NCBI GenBank assembly: GCA_034509925.1
Contig: CM067536.1
Coordinates: 4,892,501 to 4,956,500 of the forward strand
Direction of reading: 5' to 3'
Length of the DNA stretch: 64,000 nucleotides
Origin: Hirudinaria manillensis
Lineage: Eukaryota; Annelida; Clitellata; Hirudinida; Hirudinidae
The notes below the pieces were generated by a model, which searched no databases, was not told where the DNA came from, and was given only the letters and a program-made list of their open reading frames with translations. Each line of letters opens with the position of its first letter. The first letter of the stretch is position 1. The position numbers and the translations under genes were made by a program. Below are positions 40,002 through 52,300 of the stretch, in pieces.

Positions 40002-42593
40002 CTTTCTCAACGACGGCTTCTGATCCGGGGTAAGTTATGGTTATGTCGCCTAGATCTGCCGTGATATCGCGCAATACTCGAATTAGTCAAATGCTGGACT
40101 GAATAAAGAACATATGCAACTTACATGCTGTAAGCAATTCTTGTGGCGACTGTTCCATTTCGATTCCTAAGAAAATAGGAAATGATTAAATAGGGCCTAG
40201 CCAGTCGTTTAATTTGTAATTTATTTGAAAATCTTTTTCAGAATCGACGCAAGCACTTGGAATCAGGATCCTACCATTAACATTGGTGGAGAGTTGGGCG
40301 GGATACTTACCTCCTTAGTTACACCATTGTTTGCAATGACATAGTTTTTTTATAAGTCGATTTAACAATCATTGCCGTTCAATGGAGGAATTACATTAAT
40401 TAAGTTAATCTAAATTACACCTGGTTAGTGAATATGCCTTATGAGTTAAAGTAGAGAAATGAAAAACAAAAGTTAGAGGTCTATTTCATCAAAATATTAG
40501 GCCAGAGGTCGAAGAAATGGCAGATAAATGTTTGGTCCAGATTTTATTTGTATATCCGATTACACTTTTATTCACACTATTAAGTGCAACAAAATGTTTT
40601 ACAAGCTACCTTGAGCATTTCTCATGTTGACCAGCTCCTGTCTTTTTTGATTTCTGATATTATCGCGATCAGCTTCTATCTGAGATCAAACAGAAATTTA
40701 TCTTCTTATTTTTTTTTTCTAACCGACTGCCATGATTGTCCATGAGTTAGAGTGAGGAGTCAGTATCTTATCTTATTAGTATAGTTAGTATTTAACTTAT
40801 TACGGTGTTATCAAGGTGTTAAAATGTATATTTTTATAATCACTCTAATAAAAAGGACGAGCATCACCTTTCTTAGATCATCCATGTATATTGCACTGTT
40901 AATATCTACGAGCTGACCCTCTACTTCTCTGTAACCTTTGGTCCAAGTACCGATGTATTGCATTCCAGCACTGAGATGGGTATATTTTCCAGATCCATGG
41001 CGTTGGTTTTCCTTCCAGTTGCCCTCATAAACATCTCCATTAGAATAACGATAGATGCCAAATCCATGCCTTTCATCATCTTTCCATTTGCCTGGAATTT
41101 TAAGATTTTAACGTAGCTCAAAAAATACATGCAGAAAATGATTACAAATTAATTTGTAACAAAAATACCGTCATAACTGGAGCCATCTGGATAAATAATC
41201 CTTCCCAGTCCAACTTTCTTTCCATTACAAAAATCTCCGACATATACCGCCCCGTTTCTGTATCTTCATAACGAAGAGGAGCTAAATTATTGATTGTGGG
41301 GTAACAAAAAATATAATTCATTCATTATAAAAGAAACGAGTATTTAAGAGAAAGCTGTGGAGAAAGCGGATATTATGGACATCTTTGCGGAAGGCTAAAA
41401 TGATTAACGTGTGATTTAAGAGAAATCCACCCTTATTAACAAGACTAAAACTTTAGAAATCAGGCACGGTAGAATAAGCAATCTTTGAGTAAAGTTTAAG
41501 TAGTCTAAATTTTTGCCTGCATTGGAATAATCCGCAAAACGTTTTTTAACATTGACACTCCAGAATAATATTCGTTCTCAATTCAGTATTGCTAACATAT
41601 TATTCTTGCCAAACGTAATTACGTTACAATAAATAATTATTTGTTACTAGTTAACGTAATCGGAACCAATCCCATTCATTCATTTACCATGAAAGGTTTA
41701 AATTATTTTGAGTTTTTTTTTATAATTTTAAATTTCTTCTGTGGTTCAAGCTGGAGAAACCTCATGCGAATCATAATTTCAACAATTACCTGTAAACACC
41801 AAAACCGTGTCGCTTTCCATAAGAATAATATCCTTCGTATTCGTCGCCATTTGGAAAAATTGATTTTCCGTAGCCGTGCCTTTGGTTAAATTCATTGTAC
41901 ATGCCCTGATACTTGAATGACTTCGGTGGAAAGAAATCGCATTATTAATATAATTATTTAAATAATTAATAATTATTAATATAATTAATAAATCATTATT
42001 AATAATCAAACACATTATTAATAATTAAAAACATAAGAAACTAAAAAAATATTATACAATTTTTTTCTTGCATTTTTTTTTAGACAGACAGCTACCCCTA
42101 AATCACATTGTGCAGTGAGGTTAGAAACAGCGGCATAATAAACAGAAAGATTAGTATTCTGAGACTGATTACAGTCCGCCCAATATAGATAGGAAAAAGT
42201 GATTTATTTTTTTGATAACTCATGTTATATTTCACGAAAATTACTCAAATTTTAGAATGTTGTGTAAAAAGTATTTATAAATTTGAGTATTAATTTCACA
42301 CTAATTGAGAAATAACGAAAACGCTTTTTTTTTACAATAAGGAGAAAATACGTTAGTCAGATAAGGGGAGACATACATCTGTATTTTGGAACATAAAGTA
42401 GTGAATCACATATTCATTCATTTGTGATTATTGGGAAATAAGAATTTACTATGAACATTAAATTTTTTTGCACAGATAAGCTATCAAATCCTAGCGACCG
42501 TAATCAGTTAAAGCAGAAAGTCCAACTATCGAAGTAACATGATACCTTAGATAATTTGCGGCTTCTCATCAAAGTGAAAATATTTTCCGCCAT
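40002..42593 (-). CDS. RSPH1: radial spoke head protein 1 (MORN-repeat protein), 3' end not found
   Basis: Seven phase-consistent exons: 42593-42546 (ATG), 41920-41790, 41263-41169, 41091-40868, 40679-40610, 40166-40125 and 40076-40002. Exons 2-4 encode about six MORN repeats in the RSPH1 order: YQGMYNEFNQRHGYGKSIFP, GDEYEGYYSYGKRHGFGVY, GAVYVGDFCNGKKVGLGRI, GSSYDGKWKDDERHGFGIY, GDVYEGNWKENQRHGSGKY, then MQYIGTWTKGYREVEGQL. RSPH1 is a head component of radial spokes in motile cilia and flagella, so the organism has 9+2 axonemes. The tail (IEADRDNIRNQKRQELVN, then LLRDITADLGDITITYPGSE) is polar and unlike the acidic tail of mammals. The acceptor of exon 7 is the least certain site. MORN3 or another MORN protein is the alternative; the repeat wording favours RSPH1. 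Confidence 0.87.
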
Positions 42594-43447
42594 GTTTTTA
42601 TCTTTCGACGGACGATATTATTTTTTTCAAACGAATGTCTGACGTCACGCTCTAAACAATTGTTAAAAAAAACTCTTTATTTTGAATTTGTTGAAGTAAT
42701 TACTATGTCAACCATATATATCAATACCATATAACAATTTAATCGATCAATCAAGTTATTTTATAGCTAGTTACTCTATAAAAAATTGGAACGATTTAAA
42801 ATTTTCCCTCGATAATGACTTCGGCTCTCAACCTTGATCTTGCCTCTCATTTTTTTTTATATAAATTTACAAGCTCAATTTTAAAATTCTGATCCTTTAC
42901 GTGAATACGTGCATAATAGTAATAATATTTAATTATTTTAAATAGAATTAATAACATTTTTGCAACTTCAAAATAATTCCAGACTAGAAACCAACTTTAT
43001 AGAATTTCAGACAAAAAATTATGGCGTGGTTGTTAATTTCTTGATTTTGAGACGATTCGAATCGCTGATCCAAGAAAAAGACAATGATTAAAACACATGA
43101 CAAGAATAATTATTAGAAAATAATTAATAATGATAAGTAAATCAAAATATAAAAAAATATCCACTTCAAGAAAATGATCCTGGCGATAAACATCACAATT
43201 TCATAAAAAAAAAATTACATCGTTACACAAGAAAACTTGGAGATAAAAAAGATAAGTTCTTATGAATCTTAATCTTCGGAACACCTTTTGTTTTCTTATC
43301 TAATAATTCCACGTAACTGGTGATTAGTTATCTGATGTAGAAAAAAAAATAGTTCCTGAGTCTTGATTAATTTAATAATTATTTTTTATCCCTTGAAGAG
43401 AATAAAAGAACACAACTCACCACAAGCTCTTCATCGAAGCGGCTAAA
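42594..43447. promoter_or_regulatory. RSPH1/protease divergent spacer with GATA-site cluster
   Basis: The RSPH1 promoter is at the left. Before the first protease gene there are several GATA-factor motifs: AGATAAAAAAGATAAG near 43236, TTCTTATCTAAT near 43293 and TTATCTGATG near 43328. AATAAAAGA near 43401, about 45 bases before the ATG, is the likely TATA element. The TTCTTATCTAAT block recurs in front of the second protease. Confidence 0.5.
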
Positions 43448-45226
43448 ATGTTGGCCTTCCTCCTGATGAGCGTTCTTACGATATCTGGTGAGAACGTTTA
43501 TATAATTTCCGTAACTGTTCCTATATACTACTTTTTGCTAATACCTAACATTTATATGTTCGCTACCAAAGGCTCTTTTGCCGCAACTGCTCCGCACATT
43601 GTCGGGGGGAAAAATGCTGATAATGGGGAATGGCCATGGCAGTTGGCCCTGTTCTCGAACAACTTATTTAGCTGTGGAGCTTCGATCCTTGGACCTAACT
43701 GGGGTGTCACTGCGGCTCACTGCGTTGAAAGCCAATCGTATGTGATTGTCATTCGTAGATTACAATAGGCGCCCATCTTCATTTTGTACCATTTCAAGCA
43801 TTGTCTGATCGGTGAATATAATTCTTTACAGCTTAAAATGTCAATATTAACTAGTTTTTGTCTTGTATTTAGCTTTCATTTCGATCCATACCGATGCAAT
43901 GTAGTATTTTAAAGTCTTCAGTATAGAATTATTGCAACTTCCGGAATAACTGTAGTCATTGCTGCATTCTTCTAAAGATATCAAAGAGCATAGAGATTAT
44001 AAATTTGAAGTTCCCCGAAATAAGCTCTTCAATTGAGTTTAGAAACCACGTACGTTTGCGGCAAAAGCCGTTACAGTCTAAGAATTTATTTGGAGCTGTT
44101 TCTAAGACTGTTCTGCAAATGCTATTCTTGAGACATCTACGTTGTGCCGCTGAATGCGGGAAAATATGATGAACTGGAATAGTTCCTAGATGCTGATGTT
44201 AATACTTGCTTCGGTCTTTTTTTAAAAGAAAACTTTACAGTTGTTTTACTAGTTACAATTATGGCTAGTTAAAAAAGTTGAAAGTAATGTCACTGCATAT
44301 TCTCGATTGCATTTTAAAGGAAAAGTTACAGCATTAGGGCAGGATCCAACAATGTCACTTTCACCTGCACAACCGGAGAATGCCACAAAAGAAATCTTGT
44401 GAAGGCCACTTTAGTTAGTACTTCTGAAAAATATATGATTTGTAATGTATTGTCAATTTTCAAGTGAATACAATAATACTTATTTTAAAATATATATAAC
44501 AAAGTTAATTTAAAGCATCCAGATTATTCAAGAAATTCTTCGGCGGGATTTCCCAACGACTTAGCTGTCATTTCGTGGAAAGAACCAATTCCAGAAAGTA
44601 CTGGAAATGTAAATGTAAAGTATGTCACAAGGGCCACAACTACCGACCAAGTAGGAAAGAATTGCTTCATTACTGGCTGGGGAAGACTTCGAGGTGAGAA
44701 TATAATAATTAATACTACAAAAAGACATATCAAATAAAAGTGTAAAAACTGCAATAGGATTCGGACCTCTTCCAACGTGGCTCCAAGAAGCTGAAATTGA
44801 TGTTCTGACGAGGAAGGAATGTACTCAGAAATGGGATGAAACTTTGGTTACGGACAAACAAGTTTGCGTGACTGATAAAAAAACTCAGGCCAAGGGATCA
44901 TGCAACGTAATATTTTGTTTTCAAAAATTTGTTAATTCTAATCATAAGAATTTAAGTGGTTTACAAAATTTTAAACCCTTTTAAGTATTCGCCAGCATCT
45001 TAAAATAATTAAGTTTAGTCCTTATTGTATTTCATAGGGAGATTCTGGAGGACCATTGGTTTGTGAAGTTGCTCCTAACAAGTGGGAATTGGTTGGAGCA
45101 ACATCCTGGGGTTCATTTGGTTGTTCAACTACGTCACCATCCGTATACACCAGAATAAGCTCATACAACAGTTGGATTGATTCTGTCAAGCCCAAGGAAG
45201 CTGAAGAAGTTGCTGATTTCATCTAA
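43448..45226 (+). CDS. chymotrypsin-fold serine protease, copy 1
   Basis: Six exons give 271 aa: 43448-43487, 43572-43737, 44320-44413, 44516-44693, 44758-44906, 45038-45226. A signal peptide ([14 protein letters not shown]) is followed by a very short propeptide ending APH and the mature start [15 protein letters not shown]. The catalytic triad is complete: His in GVTAAHC, Asp in NDLAVI, Ser in GDSGGP. Cysteines for the usual S1 disulfides are present. The residue at position 189 is Gly (GSCNGDSGG) rather than the Asp of trypsin, so specificity should be chymotrypsin- or elastase-like. Position 226 is Ser (SPSVYTRI). Activation would need cleavage after His rather than Arg. It is probably a secreted digestive enzyme. 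The tandem copy lies 2.3 kb downstream with the same exon pattern; exon 4, intron 4 and exon 5 are nearly identical between them. Confidence 0.95.
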
Positions 45227-47332
45227 ATCCAGCGGCTAAAACTGATTGCCAATAGAAGGGAATGTTAACTTAAAATTTACTAAATTCAATTCATGTTGAC
45301 TTTTGGAAATAAGCATCATTAATTCAAATTATACGTTTTATAAATGAAAATATTGATCTTGTTTTTTCAATAACTGAAGTCCATAACATATCTAATATTT
45401 CGATTCCATACAATTGAATACAAGCCCATTATTATATTTAGGAAAATCATAAAATCAAACCAAATGACTTGTCGCTGACAAGCTATTATCTGAATGTCTT
45501 AAATACGATATAGCAAACAAATAATAACTGGTTTTATGATAGCTTTCATATTAAGACAATTTAATTAATGTTTTCGCAGTCATATAATTAGATTTGTTTA
45601 AAATATACATTAGAAATAAAGACGATGGTATTATGACTTATTACGTTTAAGCAGTAAATATATGATACTATTAATATATAAATTAGTTTATTAAATAGCC
45701 AAGGAAAATATTGCAATGCTCTTACTTTATACATTTATAATTAAGCTGTTAACTAATCCTGATTGAATTTTTGTTCATCTTGAAAATATTTTTAATAACC
45801 CGGGGGGCCGCAAACTAGACCATTCAGGGCCAAGTTTATTAAGTGCAGTTCAGTTAACACCTATTGAGTCTTAAGGATGACTGGAAGATCCGAGCTTCTT
45901 GATATTTTGAAGCACTCTGGAACCCTTCTGCTAATTCTTGTTAGTTATGGATGCGGTATATAACGAAAGATTTAATGATAACTCATCTAATTATAACATG
46001 GAAATTTCTCAAATTTTAGTGTTGTTGAATACGCTTTGTGAGTATTTTAGTATGTATGTAAGTTCAGTGTATTAAATTTTACATTAATTTAGTACGTTTG
46101 ATATGCTATTACGAAAATATTACGAAATCTCAAAGACTTATGGACTTTTGCCTCGTACAAAAATGATAGAAACTTAACGAAGTCATCAATAAGATGAACG
46201 ATTTCATTCCTTAGAAACAGTAGTCTTTCAGTACGAAGTTACATTTCAATAGTTGATCTTCGATAATGTTGCATTAAATATGCATTCGTGTCTATTATTT
46301 ATTCATATAATATTTCGAATTGTCACTTGAATGTTCGACATAAAAAATAAAAATCACTTATTCATGAATTTATTATTCGTGTCGGTTGTGATATTCTCGC
46401 AAACTTTGTTATGAATTCTAAGAATTATCTCTAAAACATAAATAAAAGTAGAGCTAGATATAGAATGAGGGTTATTTAAATATCAACTGAATGAAGGGCG
46501 AAAAGCAAGGATGATAATTAATTCTTCAATTATAATTCACGAAGGGCGGAGTCATATCGGGGAAGGAACTGTTTGTGAAAAATTCAAACTAATGCTATGT
46601 AGTGCTTTATTCTGCCTGGTGTGTGGCGTGCCAGTGCATAAGACGTAGAGTGGGGAGAGGCATGTGGCAATCTCATGGTTGGGGTTCTGTTTTATATAAC
46701 ATTTATAATATAAATAAATATAAAACACAGCCAATAATAGTAAATAATTTTGATACGTTAATTATATCACAAAGATCTTAGTCGAATATTATAATATAAA
46801 CTAGTAATTAGATCACAAACTGCAGCTCTTTCTTTATTAACGATTCCTCCCTGCATGAATATTAATTGTGCAGAATTAAAGAAAATTCACTCGCAATTCA
46901 TTCTGCAACTTAATCGTGAAAAGCTCGTGATGTTCAAGACCACGCCTCTCCATCTGAATAACAAGTTCATATAAATTTATTATAACCAAAAGGTAATCTC
47001 GACGTTCTTGCCTCGAAGTGTGATATGACAAAACAACAGAGAAGATTTAGAATCATTAAACTATCTTCAAAAAGATCAAAATAGAATTAAGAAAATGAGC
47101 AACTAGTGTATATTACACTATTGGTATGATTTGCACTCAGCTCGTTTAAGCCGGTTAGAGCTAAATGCCTAACTGCGCGAGCATCTTTGTTAACCTTTTG
47201 AAGGTAATACCTTCACTAGGTGAAGAACCTAGAACTTGAATCTAAAGTGACTAGTGGAAGTCCTAGACTTGGATGATAAAGCGAGAGTTTAAAAAATAAT
47301 ATTTTCAACGGAAATGTTTGTTCTTCTTATCT
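45227..47332. other. spacer between tandem proteases
   Basis: No exon or transposon was recognised. The stretch is AT-rich with a short CCCGGGGGGCCGC patch near 45800. It presumably arose with the tandem duplication but shows no obvious similarity to the other flank. Confidence 0.4.
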
Positions 47333-47488
47333 AATGATTAGATACACAAAAGGCTTTTCGTGAAAGTGATTCTATTATCTACCTTATCAAGTAGTTATCA
47401 CGAAAGTTGACCTTTGATGGTAAGACAATTTAACTGAAAAAGTATAAAAGATGTCTTCTACTCCATTTTTAACAAGTAGAGGCTGACA
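47333..47488 (+). promoter_or_regulatory. protease copy 2 promoter: TATA box and GATA sites
   Basis: TATAAAAG lies at 47443-47450, about 40 bases before the ATG. Upstream, TTCTTATCTAAT (near 47333), ATTATCTACC, CTTATCAAG and GTTATCACG are GATA-type motifs. TTCTTATCTAAT is shared with the copy 1 promoter, which has otherwise diverged, so it is likely functional. Confidence 0.6.
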
Positions 47489-48830
47489 ATGATTTCACTC
47501 GTCTTCCTCAGCATTCTTTCGATATCTGGTTAGGATATTTAAGTTTATCATTTGCTAAATTAATTTATTTAAAATAACAAATACTTTTACTTATGGTAAG
47601 GCTGTTTCGCCAAAACTGCTCCTCACATCGTCGGTGGTAGAGATGCTGATAAAGGAGAATGGCCTTGGCAATTGGCTTTGTATTCAAACAACTTATTTAA
47701 CTGTGGAGCTTCCATTCTTGGATCAACCTGGGGTGTAACCGCTGCTCATTGCGTTGTGGGACCAGTGTAAGTGTAACTTTTATAAATATTAAAATCCTTT
47801 TAAAACAAATATCATCTGTGAATGTAAATTAACATATACATCCTTGAAAATATGGTTATCTGTCTGTGTTAACTTAGATTTATTACCAAAGTTCAGTCGA
47901 AAAAGTGCAGACCGATTTACTGACATGTAGTTAGTAGGATAACATTGTCTATTTTATGTATTAAAGGAAAGGCTACAGCATTATGGCAGGATCCAATGCA
48001 GTCAATAGTACATGCAAGCCTGGAGTGTGTCACAAAAGAACCCTAACCAATGTCACTTTGGTTAGCAGATTTTCTGTAGTAAAATATTGGCTTTTCAAAA
48101 TACAAATCTTTAAAAACAAACATAATACAAGTTCCATTAAGCCTTCATGTGAAAGTACAAAATTTAATAAAACGCTTTTATTTAAAGCATCCAGATTATT
48201 TGCCCGATTCTTCATCGGGATTTCCCAACGACTTAGCTGTCATTTCGTGGAAAGAACCAATTCCAGAAAGTACTGGAAATGTAAATGTAAAGTATGTCAC
48301 AAGGGCCACAACTACCGACCAAGTAGGAAAGAATTGCTTCATTACTGGCTGGGGAAGACTTCGAGGTGAGAATATAATAATTAATGCTGCAAAAAGACAT
48401 ATCAAATAAAAGTGTAAAAACTGCAATAGGATTCGGACCTCTTCCAACGTGGCTCCAAGAAGCTGAAATTGATGTTCTGACGAGGAAGGAATGTACTCAG
48501 AAATGGGATGAAACTTTGGTTACGGACAAACAAGTTTGCGTGACTGATAAAAAGAATCAGTCCAAAGGATCATGCAACGTAAGTGATATTTTAATCAGCA
48601 AAATGCCATTTTTAACTAATAATAATCTCAATATTTATTAGGGAGATTCTGGAGGACCATTGGTTTGTGAAGTTGGTCCTAACAAGTGGGAATTAGTTGG
48701 AGCAACATCCTGGGGTTTATTTGGTTGTAAAACTACGAAACCATCCGTATACACCAGAATAAGCTCATACAACAGTTGGATTGATTCTGTCAAGCCCAAG
48801 GAAGCTGAAGAAGTTGCTGATTTCATCTAA
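47489..48830 (+). CDS. chymotrypsin-fold serine protease, copy 2
   Basis: Six exons of exactly the same sizes as copy 1 (40, 166, 94, 178, 149, 189 bases): 47489-47528, 47601-47766, 47967-48060, 48188-48365, 48430-48578, 48642-48830; 271 aa. Signal peptide MISLVFLSILSISG, then a propeptide with one cysteine (CFAKTAPH), mature IVGGRDADKGEWPWQ. Triad His, Asp and Ser are all present (GVTAAHC, NDLAVI, GDSGGP). Position 189 is Gly and 226 is Ser, as in copy 1. Differences cluster in exons 1-3 and around the substrate loop of exon 6 (FGCKTTKPS against FGCSTTSPS), so the two enzymes may differ in preference. Its introns 2 and 5 are shorter than in copy 1. It looks functional. Confidence 0.95.
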
Positions 48831-49289
48831 ATCCAGCGGCTAAAATTGATTGCAAATCGAAAGGAAAATTTTGAAAGCATTTAATTTAGAAGCGAATTAA
48901 TTAATTGGCTTTTGAAAATAAATATCGTTAATCCAAATTATTTTTTGTGATTGTAAATATTGATCGCATTTATCCATCAACTAATATCCATAACATAGCC
49001 AATATGAATAAAATCCATAACCTAGCTAACATAACTGAAAACATTAGATTATAGAATAAGTTCATATAATAATTGATTGAATCAATTTGAGTCAGCTTGA
49101 GGCAGCTGAATTTAAATAAAACTGGACACTCGGGCTGATTACTTTTCAAATAGCGAATACAAAATTAGAAAAAATAAAGAGTAACAACCGTATTTTCACA
49201 ATTAAATATTCCGCACAAGTAACACCTCAAGTATTTATCCTAATTAAGTTGTGAAGTTGAGACAAAAGATATTCAATTTCAAATAAATC
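48831..49289. other. convergent 3' flanks of protease 2 and TSP1-fibrinogen gene
   Basis: Short AT-rich spacer where the two genes end towards each other; no other feature seen. Confidence 0.45.
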
Positions 49290-49295
49290 TTTATT
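49290..49295 (-). terminator. AATAAA polyadenylation signal of the left TSP1 gene
   Basis: A minus-strand AATAAA lies 44-49 bases behind the stop codon at 49339, a normal distance for a short 3' UTR. Confidence 0.65.
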
Positions 49296-49338
49296 CAAAT
49301 GCCATTTTTATTATTAAATTAAGCAATTAAGTTCACGA

Positions 49339-52300
49339 CTATTCGTAATCTTCTTCTTCAGGTAAATAGGAAGGCTCCGTAGGATAAGGCGGTTGAGTGG
49401 GGTAAGGTGGTTGAATTGGGTAAGGTGGCTGAGTCGGGTAAGGTGGCTGAGTCGGGTAAGGTGGCTGAATCGGGTAAGGTGGTTGAGTTGGATATACTGG
49501 AGGCGCAGGCTTCTGTTTGTAGACATCAGGCTTCTTATACGGTGGCTCTTGTGGCTTACTTGGATACTTTGGAGGCTTGTAAGGCTTGATCTCAACATCA
49601 TCAGCTGTCGGTAGACGTTGGACCAAAATACGAGCTTTAACAAAGTATTGATCCGGTGCCAGTGATTTCATCTCAAAGTATCTCTTATAATCTCCAAATA
49701 GATTGAGATTATCATAGCAGGAATCGTACCACCATCCCCCGAGGTGTACCTAACAAAATTAATGAAATCAAACTGCAACTCATAGTACCTCAAACAATAC
49801 TAAAATATATGAATTTATACGCCTATGATGGAAATACATGATTAATTTAAATAAAGTAAATAAAATTCTTACCTTGGCACAGTTGCTGTAAAAACTTTGA
49901 TCGTTATCGTGGTCGGAAGTTGAGAAGGGTAATCCATCTCTTTGGCCTGACGAATTGTTATTGAGATAAAGGGCGTAATTACGTCCCTCTGAAGCCACCA
50001 CAAACTTGGGTGATTCGACGTCCACCTTCTTTCCAGCTGTGAATCAATAAACCCAAATCAGAATACAATATTCGAACTAATCGATACTGAATTTCGTATA
50101 AACATGCTCACCTTTGGTTACAGCTTCAATGGCTCCGTAGTAATTTCCAGCTTTGGTCAGGCAATGTAAATGTTCATTACCGACGTAGTAATCTTTTGGT
50201 GGAGTTCCGAAGCCCGCCTTGAACTCATTCCAGTTTTTGTCGAGACTGAAGTCTTGTTTCTCTCTGTTGAAGACAACAAACCAGTTGTTGACGCAAGACC
50301 CTTTTACGGATCCACATCCAGGAACAGTGAGAGTGAAATCGGTTGCGGGTGCGAATATATCTGAAAGGAAAGAAAATAATTTATATTATTCTGAATGATA
50401 GAAGTATAGCACTCACGTCTATCCTTTGCGCAGTATTTGAATTCAACTGGTTCTCCTTCGCAGTACTCGATTATGTTCTTGCCATACACGACATTATTTT
50501 CCAGCAAGCACTGCCTGTTCCTCTCTTGGAATGGTTTGATGCCACAAACTTCTCTGCAGTCACACCATTCGGTCCACGGAGACCAATTATCTGACAATTT
50601 AATAAATGTCAATGTTGACTTAGTCATAGTTCAAAGGAAAAATTAAATTTAAAACAAAACTTGCAAAACACATGCATTTTAAACTTACCACAATTAGTTT
50701 CGAAGCAAAACTTGACTTCCGAAACAGGTCCCATGCAGGCTTTTCCACCGTACGATGCTTCGGGGCTATTACATACCCTCGATCTTGTAGTACTACCTCC
50801 GTAACCGCAAGTCTTACTGCAGCCGGACCAAGTGGACCACGAACCCCATCCTCCATCGACAGCTAACGAATTTTATGATTACGTATGAAAATCGTATTTT
50901 TTTTGGTTAACAAATTCGAAATAAAAGCTGACTGATTTCAATACGTCTTACCGCATGGAGAAGCACTACAATTTTTGGCTTCAGTGAAAGGTCCGACGCA
51001 GTTTTTACCATAGTACTGAGGTGCAGGATTATCGCATTTCCTATTTCTGGTGGTTACTCCATATTCTCCACAAGTAACGCTGCAGGCTGCCCACTCAGAC
51101 CAATTGTTCCAGTTTCCATCGACATCTGTCGAAACAAAATTGATAGCAGTCAATCATATGTCATGGCCGAAAGACCGAATATTCTTTTCTAAAACATTTC
51201 AATGGTTTACCACATGGCCTAAGATTGCATGTTTTGGCTTCTGTATCGTCTCCCTCGCAAGGTCTTCCGCCGTGAGCGGTTGATGGATTTTGGCAGGTTC
51301 TTTGTCTGGTCGAGGTTCCTTCCGAACAAGTGGCGCTGCATGCAGACCACTGTCCCCAGCTGGTCCAGCCACCATCGACGGCTGAAAAGCAGAAACAAAG
51401 ATTAGAACAAAACATCGAATTCCATAATCCATTGATATTCGAAACTCACGGCATGGTTTAACGTAGCACGATTTCGATTGGGAATCTTCTCCTCTGCACA
51501 TAGCTCCTCCATGGACGGGTTTCGGCTCGTTGCAGAGACGAGACCTCGAAGCAGTTCCACCTGCTCCACAAGTGACGCTGCATTTCGACCATTCGCACCA
51601 TTCACCCCAGTTTCCATCGACGGCTAAATAGTGGTTTAAAAATAACGTTAACGTTCCAATGTTATTTATACCGATATAAAAAATATTCGAATTTTGTTAA
51701 CTTACGACAAGGTTTGAGTTTGACGTTTTTAATTTCGGTATCTTCTCCTTTGCAGTTGCCTCCATTGTGGGCAGGTGCAGGGTTGTTGCATTTTCTTGAC
51801 CTTGTGACGACGGCAGGACCACAGCTGGCCGAAGCTTTGCCCCATTCTGACCAACTGCTCCATCCTCCGGAGACGGCTGCAATATAATTTTTGGACGCAT
51901 TTCCGAAAGTGGACTTAATCTTTACCAAATCTGAATGTTCTCACGAGCATGTGGAAGTTGCACTCTCTTTGTTTCAACACTGTCACCCACGCAGGGTTTG
52001 CCACCGAACTGAGGCTCTGGTCGGTCGCAGATTCGAGTTCTCTGAACGTAGGTTTCCCCATAGTTGACGATCGGTTTAGACCACTCAGACCAATCGCTCC
52101 AACCACCGTCAACAGCTATAATTACGAAAAATAATTTATCTTCTATTTAATTCTGATTAAGAAATAATTAATGATCGAATGCGCCTTACCACATGGTCGA
52201 GTGTAACAATCGGATGATTCGGTCTTCTTGCCAAGGCAATCCTTTCCTCCGTTCGACGGACTTGGATTATCACAGAGACGACTCCTGGTGCTGAGTCCAC

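Noticed and set aside
49393-49614. Trp/Arg-rich and Gly-rich open frames opposite the YPTQPP and KYPEPP arrays (also 56949-57429 and 60383-60940)
   Set aside because: Antisense or shifted readings of proline-tyrosine repeats; the spliced sense model explains the region.
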